A DNA stretch of 64,000 nucleotides from Cercophora sp. LCS_1 (lineage: Eukaryota; Ascomycota; Sordariomycetes; Sordariales; Lasiosphaeriaceae). Every line of letters starts with the position of its first letter. The first letter of the stretch is position 1. Both the position numbers and the translations under genes were made by a program. The stretch covers positions 558,001 to 622,000 of the forward strand of contig JAPZLL010000015.1 in assembly GCA_036250225.1 (NCBI GenBank), written 5' to 3'. A model generated the notes under the pieces. The model did not search any database. It had not been told where the DNA came from and worked only from the letters and a program-made list of their open reading frames with translations. This document shows positions 21,713 to 33,027 of this stretch, one piece after another.

Positions 21713-23895
21713 TCAGTCTTGCTTCATAGGGTTGTAAGCTTTCATACTTGCGAGCTGCTCCTTTGTCATTGGCAAAACCAAGGAGACACTGGGGTTGCCA
21801 GTAACTAGGTCCAGAAGGCCTGCAAGCCAGTCTTCATCCCGTATCCAGACGATAAAGGACAGGAACGGGAGCATGTGCTTCCTCATATCGTCGAACTGGG
21901 TGTCGGTCAGGTACTCATGTATGAGGTCTTTAAACAGCGGATTGTGTTTCCAGACAGCTCGCAGGTCGCTTGGCAGAAAGAAGGCGGCCCCGTGTTGCTT
22001 GTCTCCTCTCATTCTCGTTTCAAGCTCGCCGACGACATATCTTGCCCAATCAGATCTTGTCCTAAGTGCAGTCTTTTTTACCGGGGTCTCGCTGCCGTCA
22101 ACTTCGTCAGATCCAGGAGATTCCGGGGGAGGTGCACTTTGTGGTGCTTGAAAGTCATCGTCCTGCTCTGTTTCAGGTTCTTTGGTGATGTTCACAGCTG
22201 TTCCATGCTCTTCATCGCCAATTATTGCTCCCATTCCGAGGTCTTCATCTTCACTACTAGACTCTGTTCCGGGCTCTTCTTCGTCCAGTTCGAGTCCCTC
22301 AATGGAACTTGGAATGGCCTCGAGAGCGAGACTCTGTAGGTGCCGGCCCAAATGCTGTCGAAATCCCTCTGTGTTATCTGCTTGTGTACCTGGTGTCCAA
22401 GAATCACAAAGCGGGCAGTCCGAAGCCTCAAACCGACTGACCGAACACTTGCCTGTCTCCACCAACAACTCGATCTGGCCTGCCGTGACATCGTTGCCGT
22501 GTGCTGCGCAGAAGTGTTGTCGCAATTGTGATTGGTTGTTAAAAAGCACCTGAGGGCAAAAGCAACAATGCCATTGCTTCCGAGGGAGGTTACTTCGTGA
22601 TCGAACCAATCGCGACGAGAAGAGAATAGAGCTGTAGAGCACCCTCCAAAGGTACAAACATATGGCTGAAGGTCATTGAGCACATGCTTTCTATTAATTC
22701 GTGTGTTAGTGAGAAGAAAGTCCACAGTGTGCTGTTAGATATCCTACAACACACCTCCATTGTAAGCGGTTCGCCATAATCTGGATTGTCCGGCAATACG
22801 GACAGTCGAAGTGGTCGCCGTATCTTAAAGGCTCTCCATCAAAGCGCATACCCTCCAAGTCCGGTATTCTCCGGTGCGTTGAGCCCTCGTAGACAGTAAG
22901 GTAGGAGGTAACAACGCTTGGCGCAGCGGTTCGGACGGGTATCATCTGGTCTGCAGTTGAGATGCTGGGGCGTGGTGCATCATCTTGGGTGTCGGTGATT
23001 GCGTTGATGTCAGCCATCTCGTATGCAGAGGGAGCTTGGTACGTCGTCGCAACCGTATCTAGGCCGACAGTGGGATCTTGACTCAGAATGGACGGTACTG
23101 GGTCAAAGCTTGGTATTGGTGGAGGAGCCTCCTCGAGCACCTGCTGCCGAGCAAGCTTCACATGGTGTGATTGACGGTATCTGATATATTCGCGTCGCTG
23201 GGTAATCGCTTTCCCCAAGCGCTCAGCCAGCCACGGCTTAGTCTTTGTTTTTGGGAGACTGTCCTCGAGGTAAATGATGTCCCGGGAAGCGTCTAACTGG
23301 TCGTCCTGGTCATCCCGGTCTGGCCCTGGGAGCCTACCCCGTGGGCGCCGGCCTCTAATAACCATTGCCAGACGAAACAAATGGTTGATGGTGGAGTTTA
23401 TGGCGAAGAAAAGCTCCGAGAGCTCAGAGACGGGCCCGGCGTCGAATCCTCCTTCGAAAGAAGGCTCGATCACCGCTTCGGTGTTCTCGAGAAGAGGATC
23501 GGAAAAGCCTGGGGGGACGTCGAGAAGGTGGCCGGGAAGCTCGCCTATGAGAATCCTATACGCTACGACGCGGTCAGCATTTGGCGTCACTTGTAAAGCG
23601 TAAGGGGTGAGAGCCCTGGGCTTGACAAACCTCTTTCTGCAGATCTCCACAGCCGCTGAAGCTCGGATACAACAGCCTCGTGGATTGTGGGCGCCTTTCC
23701 TAGGCGGTGATCTAGCGAGAGATGGGACCTCGGAGATTGCATCGCGCCGATGTTCGCAGCCCAAACCCTAAACCTGCCCTGCTCGTCTCTGGCGCGGCCG
23801 CTGAATTCTGGGCGCGCCTCACCCGCGGCATTGAAAATCGTGTCGAGGAGCCGACCGCACGCGCGGCTGAGCGAAGAGATGGTCGCGGACGTCAT
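21713..23895 (-). CDS. C2H2-type zinc-finger N-terminal part of the zinc-finger/kinase locus
   Basis: Exons: 23895-23631, 23589-22755, 22690-22594, then coding sequence to 21713. Intron 1 (41 bp) and intron 2 (64 bp, CACTAAC branch) keep phase. The start MTSATISSLSRACGRLL with RFRVWAANIGA is a common opening of fungal zinc-finger and kinase signalling proteins. Cys/His clusters follow: HFDCPYCRTIQIMANRLQW, LQPYVCTFGGC, WHCCFCPQVLFNNQSQLRQH and DCPLCDSW with FRQHLGRHLQSLALEAIP. Between DWFDHE and WHCC a one-base frame change is needed near 22594; alternatively a 44-nt intron (22593-22550, GTAACC..CTCAG) keeps frame but deletes the first half of a good zinc finger. The end AYNPMKQD then stops at TGA. 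I expect the kinase part to follow in intact relatives. Confidence 0.65.
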
Positions 23896-24223
23896 TGTCG
23901 GCAGATTAGAATCGGAAATAGAGGCCACAAGGATGCCAGCAGCGTTGGGGGACTTTCGTTGCTGAGAGCTTGGGAGAGTTTTTGTCCTTCCAGGACTCGA
24001 TGGCAGCTGGCAGGAGGTGATGATTGGTTTTCAATCCGACTGCCCAGCAAAGGCGTTCGTTGAAAATTGCGGGGGCGACCCACTCGCTGATAGGCGTTGG
24101 GCGTCCAGCCTGTTGCCCGACCACCACCCTTCCCTTTTACTCCAGGCCGATGATGCCAGCAGTCCTTTTGATATATATTTTTGCTGGCTCAATCTGAGAG
24201 AGACGCGATCATATCCTCGGACC
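23896..24223. promoter_or_regulatory. Short divergent promoter region
   Basis: Only 328 bp separate the start codons of the zinc-finger/kinase locus (minus) and the DUF7580-like gene (plus), so both promoters must share this space. A TGATATATATTT stretch near 24168-24179 is a possible TATA element for the plus-strand gene. Confidence 0.5.
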
Positions 24224-26299
24224 ATGTCCGGCATCGAGATTGCTGGGCTAATCTCGGGTGCGTTCCCCATTGTCTACGAGTTTGGCAAAGAGCTCAAGCA
24301 GGTTTTGGATAGCGTCCACTTTTGGTGGGCGTTTGAAGCCAAATTCGAAGACTTCATCTTTGCTGTTAAAACCGAACACGTCGTCTTCGCGCAGAACATC
24401 AAGTTCCTCCTGGATGAGCTAGATATCCCCGAGGAGTATCGCGATGCCCTTGAAAACAACCAACGACAGGACCTTTGGCATGACACTTCTGTCCAAACAG
24501 AACTGCGGCGGCTGCTTGGAAACCAATACCTATGGTATATGCAGCATCTCATGGACATAAATAAGGCCATTCGAGAGGTTCAGACATTGCTGCCGATTGG
24601 GAAGGTACGTTCTGCGACACAACGGTTGGCCCTCATTGCTGATAGTAGCGGACCACAGGTTCACCTTATGAGGCCTGCCAGCCTCCAGGCTGAACTGTGG
24701 AGGGTGAGGCGGAGTTTTTCTGGACGCGGGCAGAGACTGCTCGAGTGTATTCGAAGCAGGAACGAGGCCATGGGCAGCTTCCTAGATCGGGCATCCAGAA
24801 TGCCTCTCTCACCAAAATCGAAGGCACCGACGGCAACCAACCCTCAGGTTCAGGCTCTCTTAACGGTACGGGGGAAAATGACACACATCGACACCCACCT
24901 CACCCAAAGGCAGTGCCGTTGTCGAGGCCCACATCAGTGTGGCATCATTATCCGGTGGGAGATGAAGCCGACTATCAGCATCCTCTTCGCCGATACCCCA
25001 GCTAGAAGGCAGATCAATCTGGAAGCTGAGACCGTTGGGAAGGAAAAAGACCAGCTGCCAATTACCACAGTACAGGCCCCAGGAGAAGAGGTCGGTCAGT
25101 TGTTGCACGAAATGACCCTGAAGGAAAAGTGGCGCGAGCTCAAAGGGTTTGGCCACAGCATCCTCAAACTCGTTGCTCTTTCATCTTCAGTCGGATCTTC
25201 AATCAGCATACCGTCCGCAGTCCCAAGATTCACAGGGCCCGAAGCGCAACCTCAGGCTGGATCAGAACGCAAGAGGTTTGCCCTTCTTCAGGCGCCCAAC
25301 CATAAGGACCTTGAGGCAGAGAGTTCTACGACAACCAGGGCCGTCATAACGAGTTACGTTGCCAAGGAAGCCACCAGTACAGCCAACACACAGCATCACA
25401 CGTCTAATAACCGGTCGACTCTATCATCGCCGGTGCTAAGTAGGTCTAACAGCTACACTAGCCACTCGGCGAGGCGGGTTCGTTTTGCGGTCCCGGATAC
25501 TGGCAGCCTAGGTGGTTGCCGCGTTGACCGGCGAAAGGAACACAAAAGAGATGATCTATCAAGAACCAAAAACATGTGCCAGTGCATTTGTTCATCTAGG
25601 AAAGCTGCCAGTGGTCAATTTATCGAGGTGGACCAACAAACCCGCCTTGTCCTCCAGCTCGACAGCACCATTCCCGGTGATCTTGACAGTTACGAGATGC
25701 AACCTCTACAGGATTTCATCACAGCGACCGCCGACAGGGGAGCCCGGCTGCGCATTGGCTGCACGCTCGCCAAGACAGTTCTCGCACTCGGCGGATCCAT
25801 CTGGTTGCCCTTGACATGGGACAAGACAAACATCGCCTTTCTGCGATGTGGGCACGACCCCGGACTCGATTTCAGTGGTCAGCAGTCACAATATGGCCCC
25901 TACATCCTTCAGCCGTCTCTTCAAACCCTCGGCGAATCCTCAGCGCCCGAGACCGAGCGAGCCAAGGCAAACATGTTTGCCCTCGGCATCTTGCTTCTCG
26001 AGCTCCTCTTCCAAGAGATGTTTGAAAAGCAAGAGGTTCCCAGTGGCTTCCTCGGGCCCGATGGCCGGCCAAACAAGACAACAAACTACTGCGTTGCACT
26101 GGTCTGGCAGAGGCGGGTCCGTGATTTCTTTGGGTTTCCCCTCGCCGACGCGATTCGTCGCTGTCTCGTATGCGACTTCCCAGGGCTCGAGCCGGGTAAA
26201 CATCAGAATAATCAGGAATTCGTTCGTGCTGTGCGTGATCGAGTGATCAGTCCCTTTGAAGACTTCTTGCGAGCGTGGGAAACTCCAATGGATAACTGA
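24224..26299 (+). CDS. DUF7580-like fungal protein with degenerate kinase-fold C-terminus
   Basis: Start at 24224 (MSGIEIAGLISGAFPIVYEF), the usual opening of this fungal family; longer upstream in-frame sequence has a non-typical start and lies in the promoter. A probable 54-bp intron at 24605-24658 (GTACGT..CACAG) splits LLPIGK|VHLMRPASL; because 54 is a multiple of three without a stop, retention would also be translatable. Spliced length is 673 residues. N-terminal helices run to about residue 230, a Cys-rich CRCRGPHQCG segment follows, then a Ser/Thr-rich disordered middle. The C-terminus (LAKTVLALGGSIWLPLTW, ANMFALGILLLELLF) resembles the C-lobe of kinases but lacks HRD and DFG. Related proteins are common beside STAND and HET genes. 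Role unknown. Confidence 0.8.
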   Translation: MSGIEIAGLISGAFPIVYEFGKELKQVLDSVHFWWAFEAKFEDFIFAVKTEHVVFAQNIKFLLDELDIPEEYRDALENNQRQDLWHDTSVQTELRRLLGNQYLWYMQHLMDINKAIREVQTLLPIGKVRSATQRLALIADSSGPQVHLMRPASLQAELWRVRRSFSGRGQRLLECIRSRNEAMGSFLDRASRMPLSPKSKAPTATNPQVQALLTVRGKMTHIDTHLTQRQCRCRGPHQCGIIIRWEMKPTISILFADTPARRQINLEAETVGKEKDQLPITTVQAPGEEVGQLLHEMTLKEKWRELKGFGHSILKLVALSSSVGSSISIPSAVPRFTGPEAQPQAGSERKRFALLQAPNHKDLEAESSTTTRAVITSYVAKEATSTANTQHHTSNNRSTLSSPVLSRSNSYTSHSARRVRFAVPDTGSLGGCRVDRRKEHKRDDLSRTKNMCQCICSSRKAASGQFIEVDQQTRLVLQLDSTIPGDLDSYEMQPLQDFITATADRGARLRIGCTLAKTVLALGGSIWLPLTWDKTNIAFLRCGHDPGLDFSGQQSQYGPYILQPSLQTLGESSAPETERAKANMFALGILLLELLFQEMFEKQEVPSGFLGPDGRPNKTTNYCVALVWQRRVRDFFGFPLADAIRRCLVCDFPGLEPGKHQNNQEFVRAVRDRVISPFEDFLRAWETPMDN

Positions 26300-26655
26300 G
26301 GAACGTCAAGCATAGCATTGTTTTGGGTTTTGCTACAAAGGAAAGGGGAGATTGTTAGTCCCAGCCCTGAACAACTGCCTTTGATATGTGTCTTTCTCTT
26401 TCATTTTCCACCCTCTCGCTAAATTCTGTGGCTAGCCCACTAGCCTTGCCCCAGAAAGCCAACGAGGTAAGGTGTTATTTGAGATGGCAATAACACTCTG
26501 AACGCAATATCCTGTGTTCACAAGTCTTCATCAAAAAGGGGAGATAGAAATAACAAACGAGATGCCACAAAAGAGCAGAACTGTCCAGTGCGTATCGACG
26601 TACAAAGGTCAAGAGTCCGTACAAAGGAAATATCTCTAAACGAACGTCACCCTGC
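26300..26655. other. Convergent intergenic region
   Basis: About 355 bp between two convergent stop codons; presumed 3' untranslated regions and terminators. No coding sequence recognised. Confidence 0.5.
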
Positions 26656-29600
26656 CTAAAACTCAACATTCCTCCCTCTCCCCGCCAGCGCATCCATCAA
26701 TCCAACGCCCGGCCTAAACCCCGCAGCAGCCAACGCACCTCCGGGCTCCCTTCCAAACGGCCTGCGTGCACTGGCTCCATCCCTCTCCTTCATCTCCATC
26801 TTCTCTTCCATCAACTGCCTCACCAAACCATCCCGCTGTCGCCCCAGCCTATACTGCCTCTCATGTTTCCGATACGCCTTCCCTAGCTTCCCGAGCCCGG
26901 CTCGTCTCAGCAACTCCTCCACTGGCCATGCCATGGTCTTCCTGATGCGACTGAGAGGATAGTCCCACTCCAGGTCTTCCATGCCAGGGTCAAGCCCTTC
27001 GAGCTCTACCACACGATAGGGTCTGTACCGCCAAAGCTTGCGGATGAAGGGAACCAAGCCGATGAAGGTGTAGCGACCAAATAAAGGGGCATATTTCCTC
27101 GTCGTAATGGGCGCTACCGTGACTGCGACAGAGGAACGGCGCCGCGGTCGTTTCGGTGCGCTGGGATCGGGGACGGATCTGCGTTTCCGTTTGGCGGTCT
27201 TGGTTATGGCGTCGACGTGGAAGGCGGAGAGAATCATGGGCAGAGAAACCGCGATTGAGATACCAACTGGGCGTGTTAGTGAGATGGACACCGAGTTGCA
27301 CCTATCATAGGGCGACTTACACAACCATGCGGCGACAACGCCGAGGGGCCAGGCAATTTCGCCCGAGGTTTCATCTTTGGGAAATTCGGCGATGCCAATG
27401 GCAAAGAAACTCGACATAAATGACAGCGGGAGCTATAATATGGTCAGCCGGTGGACCATCTGCAGCGAACGGCAAGACTTACAAAGACAATGGTGACAAG
27501 GGTGAAGACGAGCATGATCTGTGACAAGGTCAGCAAATTCACCATCGAAGCCTGGTCAACTCACGTTGTTCTGCCGTCTTCCCTGCTGCGCCAAATGCCG
27601 CGAGTACTTCATCTCCCAGGCGTTAGACTGCTGCTGTTTAAAGTCCAGTAACTGCTTGAGATCCTCCTGGACCCTTTTCGCGGAGTCAATCATCCCTGAG
27701 ATCCTCTTTCTGTTCTCTCCGACAATCTTGCTCGCTTCTCTGATCCGCAAGGGGTCCCCAAAAGCAGTTGGGTCCTTCTTCAGCCAATCATTTTCCGTGA
27801 CCTGGTTCTCCAGGTCTTGGAGTACCTTCTCCTGCACTTCCAGAACCGAGTCGACAATCTTCAACTCATCTTGGATGTCCATGATTTCGACAGTCTTGTT
27901 CGTCTCCTCGGTGATCCTAGAGAACACTTCTGTGTCCTCGAGACTCAAGGTAAACTGGCGGTCTTTTTGCTTCTCGTCGAGATATTCAACAATTTCCTTG
28001 TACTCCGCATAGAGACTTGCTTCGACCTCCGCCTGCACGTTTGGAGTCAGAAATCGGTTCCATCAGGGCGACAGCGAACTTACAATGTGGCTGATGGAGT
28101 ATTGGAAACAGTCGTGGAACTTCACTTTGCACGGCCCTTCCCGTCTGAAGAAGTCGACGCAAGTCTTGATGATCGTCATGACGAGATCGTCCACCGACTG
28201 AACAGGCGCGTCTACCTCGGTGAAGAGCGACGTCTCAAGCTTATCCTTGAGGTTGTACTCATAAGGGTCGGCTGAGTTCAAGTTCGCGACGTTGGGCAAG
28301 CTCGATACTACGGTGCCTGGACATGATGTAAGCAGCGAAACTGCAAAGAGAAGATAACCTACCATTCGGCAGTACCCACAACCAAAGCTGATCAACCATG
28401 ATGACGGGCCTTTTCTTGTCCTCATACCCTTGCTTTTCGGCCCAACGATACACCACTTGGTCCATGTCCCGGGCCTCGGTGTTTTCCAGCATGTAGTACT
28501 CATATTGGTCCAGCGTGCGGCGACAGTGGATTGGCTTGTCCGAGTCGATATATGCCTCAATGAGAGATGTGTCAACCCGGTCATCGTCAAGCTTGAGCTC
28601 AGTCGATGCGTAGCTGAGAACAGTCGACTGCCGCGCCAAAGGGTTCTGCAACCGGCTTCGTGCTTTGAGGGTTCTGCGAATGGCGTTCGTCATCTGGCCG
28701 CGTGCACTGTGCTGCTCGTATGCTAAAATAGGCATCTAATAGTCATAGTCAGCAAGCAGCTCAGGGCGCCAAGAAGAGGGAGACACTTACGAAGATGCCA
28801 ATGGCGTCAGAGATGGAAGGTAGGCTCTTGGGTGACCGCAGGGGAGGCCGCAGGGTGTCAGTTCTCAGAGCCTTGGGCAATCTTGGTGAGTCCCACTCGT
28901 CAAAACCCTTGTCGCTTGCGCCTGAGGGTAGAGTGCTACGGGGTCTAGGGCTTCCTGGCGAGAGTGCTGTCTTATATCGCCGCGTTTGAGGAATCATGTA
29001 GCGATTGAAGACGGTATAGCCTGGACTGGTCAGATCGGATTCCACCAAGTGGAGGCAAGACACACCTTCATTGCGATGGCCCTCCAAGGTAATCTCTCGC
29101 AACTTTAGCCGTATAAACAAGTCCTAGTTCCTGTTAGAAGTCACCTTACAAAGCGTTTTGGCGGTGAACACCCACATCAATCCATTGCTCCTATCATAGC
29201 GGTTAGATCAACCTTCGACTTCATGGGGAGAGATTTTACCCACATTGTTGGCAGGCACGTGAACCCATCGGCAACGGAGGTCTGGATTGCCCTTCGTCGA
29301 TATCCGATCAGCCAGCCCAGAAAGAATACCGACAGGTCCCTCATCCTCATCATAGATGAGACGATAAACGTTGGGAACCTCATAATCCGCCAACGGGCCG
29401 TCCGCTGTCCTGTAGAACTCAGCTATGATGGCGGTTGCCCGCTCGCACGCTCTCCATTCCAAAGTCCCCGTTGCCGGAGAACACCATCCCTCCCAGCGGC
29501 TCCTGGATTTGCCGTCTTGTCTCCGAATCGCCCGAGGTTGATGATTGTGCAGTAACACCTTGAGGGCGTCGTGCTTGCAAGGTGGGGTGACGCAAGCGCA

Positions 29601-31728
29601 TCTGTATTGGGCGATGATGTCCCGAGACGTATACTCATGCATATCCCTGCTGTTGTTCAGCTCTGACTTGGTGGTGAAGCTCAGAAGCTGAGAAATGATG
29701 GTGTGAAGGCAATCCTGAATCTCGTCGGCGGTCGTCGAGCCATGAGAAGGTTGACCATCAAGACTGTAAAACCTCCGAATTGCGCAGTGCAGAGGCGTCT
29801 GTCCCTGAGGGTCTCGGACCTGAGAGTTTGCTCCGTTGCCCAAGAGCATGTTGACCCCTTCGGGGTTTGGAGCGACCGCCGCCAGATGGAGAAGCGAGAC
29901 GCTCCATTCGTCCTTCAAGTCAAAGGGTGACCCAGCTTTCATGAGGTTGAGCTGCAGCTGCTTACGTTTCCTGCTGGACACAGCCGTAATCATGAGGCTG
30001 TGGTACAACCGTGCAACTGTGACTTGGTAACCCAGGTCGTCGGGACCACGGAAGTTCGTGAGACGAGTGAAGGGTCGTAGAGGGATGCGGTTGAGCCGGA
30101 TGACCGGGAGTCGATCATCGACAGGTACCGGACTGTCCTGTGTGTCGGCGAGACAGGTTAGTTCAGAATTTGTAAAAGAACTATATTTTTCGCACACCGC
30201 ATTCTTGTTTTCGATACACCGCACCCATACCTAACCCTGGCCCTATAGCAGCACCACTCAAGCCAGCTATGATCACACTTTGGCCTTTATCCCTTCCAAA
30301 GAGACATTAATATGAAATGGAGCGTGCAAAAAAAAGATCCCTTGTGAAACTGGTACTCCTGGGCAACTCACCTCTCTAGAAGCTGTTGGTTGAGTTGTAG
30401 AATACAACCAAGCCAAACGTGTCACCTTTCCCCGTCTAGACAGTGCAGCCCAAAATGTGGTCCAGATGTCGTCGATCCCGCGGGAGCCCCATTCTGACTC
30501 CATCCTCTTCGTAATCCTGGCGATGGCGGACATACGCACTCCTGCCACACTAGAGGGGAAAAACTCCTTCAAGTCTTCGGATCGGGCTTCCCTTCTGGGG
30601 AAAGGCGTGTCGAGCAAGATGATATCCGCAATTTGACCAACGTGGAGGGCAGGATGCAAAGCAGATCCGACTGGTTCGTCCGGTTGAGAGTCCTGTCCCG
30701 ACACTTCAGCCTCTTTCCCGCGAGCATGGCCCATGCCAGTGTCTCCCACGGGCCCACCCCCTTTGTCTGAGTCCAGGCAGATTGACATGGCCTCTTGCAC
30801 AATGAGACCCCCTAGACCAGCTCCGATGAACACGACTGGAACTTTTTCGACATCCACAGTTGATCGCACCTCTTGGAGATGGCGCAGAAGGCCAGAAGCG
30901 GCATCTCCAATGAAAGTGGAAGACCCCTTGTGGTCTGGGTTGACATCGAGATGCTCCAAGTCCTTGGTTGGGTATGAGAAAGCGAGAACGCGAACTCCCG
31001 GGAGGGCCTTTGGCAACATGGCGGCATCCTGCAGCCAGCTCACGCCAGGAGCACCTGGAGGGCTGGGAGCGCGGGAATGGGTGATCTCAGTGTTGCTTGC
31101 GGCATCCTGGTTGTCCAAAACGGCGACGATTCCAGGCGGCTTGTTGTGCGGCTCGTCGTCTGCCGCTGCACGCACTGCCTCCAGCTGTGAAGCGACTTGG
31201 TGAACGGAAAATTGTCGCCCCCTACCAGTGACGTCACCGCCTGCAGTGAGGGATGCAGTTTCCGAGATATCCTTCAGAATTGGCTTCTTGCTCTTGATCG
31301 TCTTGATGGCCGTGCGCAACACAGAATCCCTGTCTCGGTACGTCCAGTTTGCCGACTTTTCATCGTAGTCGTGGACCGCAACAACGTCAACACAATGAGC
31401 CTGGCCGTCATCGGGAGTAGTGAGGACCTCAAGTCCGTAGGGGCTCTGTGTACTTCCATCAAACATGAACTTGGCGCGGGGGCAAGGGAGTCCTTCTTAC
31501 CGGTACTGTTGGCCCTTCAGTCTCGGCTTTTTTAACATCCTCGTCGTTGCGTCCTCCTGCCATCTGACTCGTCGCGGATGCCCTGGGATCCGCCAACTGT
31601 TGCGCATCATCATGTCCGCGTCTCTTGCGGTAGCGGTTCAAAAGTCGGTTAACCGCTGTCTGGTCGCTGGTTGGCGAAGTCGGATCATTCTGAATGGTCC
31701 CCGCTTCCAGGTCCTCAGCCGACTCCAT
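26656..31728 (-). CDS. Large ankyrin protein with hydrolase-like N-terminal domain and CorA-like membrane tail
   Basis: Eleven exons: 31728-31501, 31445-30372, 30137-29244, 29190-29176 (15 nt), 29123-28791, 28735-28363, 28316-28084, 28032-27565, 27518-27483 (36 nt), 27432-27321, 27266-26656; total 1458 residues and every junction keeps phase. Residues 80-430 resemble the alpha/beta-hydrolase module seen in fungal proteins of this type, but the nucleophile elbow reads VFIGAGLGGLIV, so the expected Ser is absent. Ankyrin units lie near 520-580 (SVSLLHLAAVAPN, GQTPLHCAIRRF). Then RRTLDQYEYYMLENTEARD, DQVVYRW and MVDQLWLWVLPNG, which are hallmarks of fungal CorA-like proteins, a long coiled coil, and two membrane helices (LVFTLVTIVFLPLSFMSSFF, ISIAVSLPMILSAF). 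The GMN selectivity motif of true CorA channels is not seen, so magnesium transport is not implied. Confidence 0.85.
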
Positions 31729-33027
31729 TGTTCTTTCTCGTTTCACTTGCCACGCTCGGGAGGGAAGGTACGAACCGCGTAAGTTCCGTTTCCAGACTGG
31801 AAGGCGTCACACTTTTCGGAAGGAAGGTGCGATGACGTTGGGAATCAGCGAACTTGGCTTGGTAGCGAAGCCAAAACTCCTGGCAAGCAGCCAGAGGTAT
31901 CATTCCGCTCCACCATACCGAAGGGGCAAAGACATCACGAACCCGTTGGGCTCCACTCCACAAAGTGCTGGTCTCGTTGCAGCCAGTAATTGCCCCGTCC
32001 CTGGCAGTCCGTTGTCGAACGCCATGCAGCTACTTTCTGAGCGCTGCCAGTTGCCGATGAATGCATGCATTGGCGCCTTACCGTGTCTCGGGATGGATCA
32101 CAATCGCAGGCCTATGAATCGACTTACGGCACCCCAAACCTGTTCTTCGACCCGGAAATTCCCCAAACGCCCAGCGCGGACTCTGCTTCAATTGGCGCAG
32201 GACGGTACAGGTGTCCAGCACCTGCCACCTCTCGGACTCCATGCAGCCAACCACCTTCCCAGCGGAGGACCAATCCAGTTCTTGGTGAGAAAAAAGTCCA
32301 TTTCGGTCGCGATCGGCGCATATCGATAATGCCCAGCCCCAATCGCCCATGTTGTCAATTTCTGGGGCAAACAACTGTCAAATGGGATCCCGCAGGAGGC
32401 TTGCAGCCAAACGGTGACTTGGCACCTCGACATCGATTCGTGCACAATTGGGCAGGGCTTCTCTGGAACCCCACAGACTTGTTGTCAGACGCTGCCTGTC
32501 CTGCGACTTGTCAAACGACTCTTGGCCGATACCGCCTCCCAAATTGTTGTTGACATGGACCTTGGACCCCTGAAAGCTGGCTTGACGAGTCAAACTGGCC
32601 CCCGTGATCACCACTCCTCTGGCATCAGTCGGTCGACCAGGACACCCTTTGCCTGAAGATTTCGCGGCCAGAACTGCGTACCTCTAGGCCGGTTCAAGGT
32701 AGCCGTGTCAACGCCAAACCTTCTTCCCACCCCGCCATCACCAGAAGCCCCCGCAAGCCATACACCCCCGCCAGAGCCCCTGCCCTGTTCACCCCCGCGG
32801 TATTGTTGGAAGCTCTTCCAACCCCCCCCCCCCCCCCCAATCAAATCCTGCACCAAGAGTTCCGACAAAGTCGGCACTGGTGTCTCCCTCCTCCGACAAA
32901 TCCGAATCCCCACCGAGGCCTCCGAACCTGAATCCTGGCAACCCCGGACCAAGCCATCTAGTGAATGGCACAGGCCCCAGACTTCGTCCACCTTGTCCTC
33001 CTCCACCATCGTCGCGTCCGCCTCCAC
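31729..33027. other. Intergenic, with long poly-C tract
   Basis: About 1.3 kb. Open frames occur on both strands but are Pro/Ser- or Gly-rich shadows of GC-biased sequence. A 17-base C run lies at 32822-32838. No gene recognised. Confidence 0.45.
32822..32838. repeat. Homopolymer C tract (17 bases)
   Basis: Uninterrupted run of 17 C on the plus strand; likely length-unstable and error-prone in sequencing. Confidence 0.9.

Noticed and set aside
22182..22553. Plus-strand Ser/Cys-rich frame opposite the zinc-finger region
   Set aside because: Antisense shadow of an exon with clear zinc-finger motifs.
24017..24223. N-terminal extension of the DUF7580-like protein
   Set aside because: Lies in the shared promoter, has no family similarity, and MSGIEIAGL at 24224 is the usual family start.
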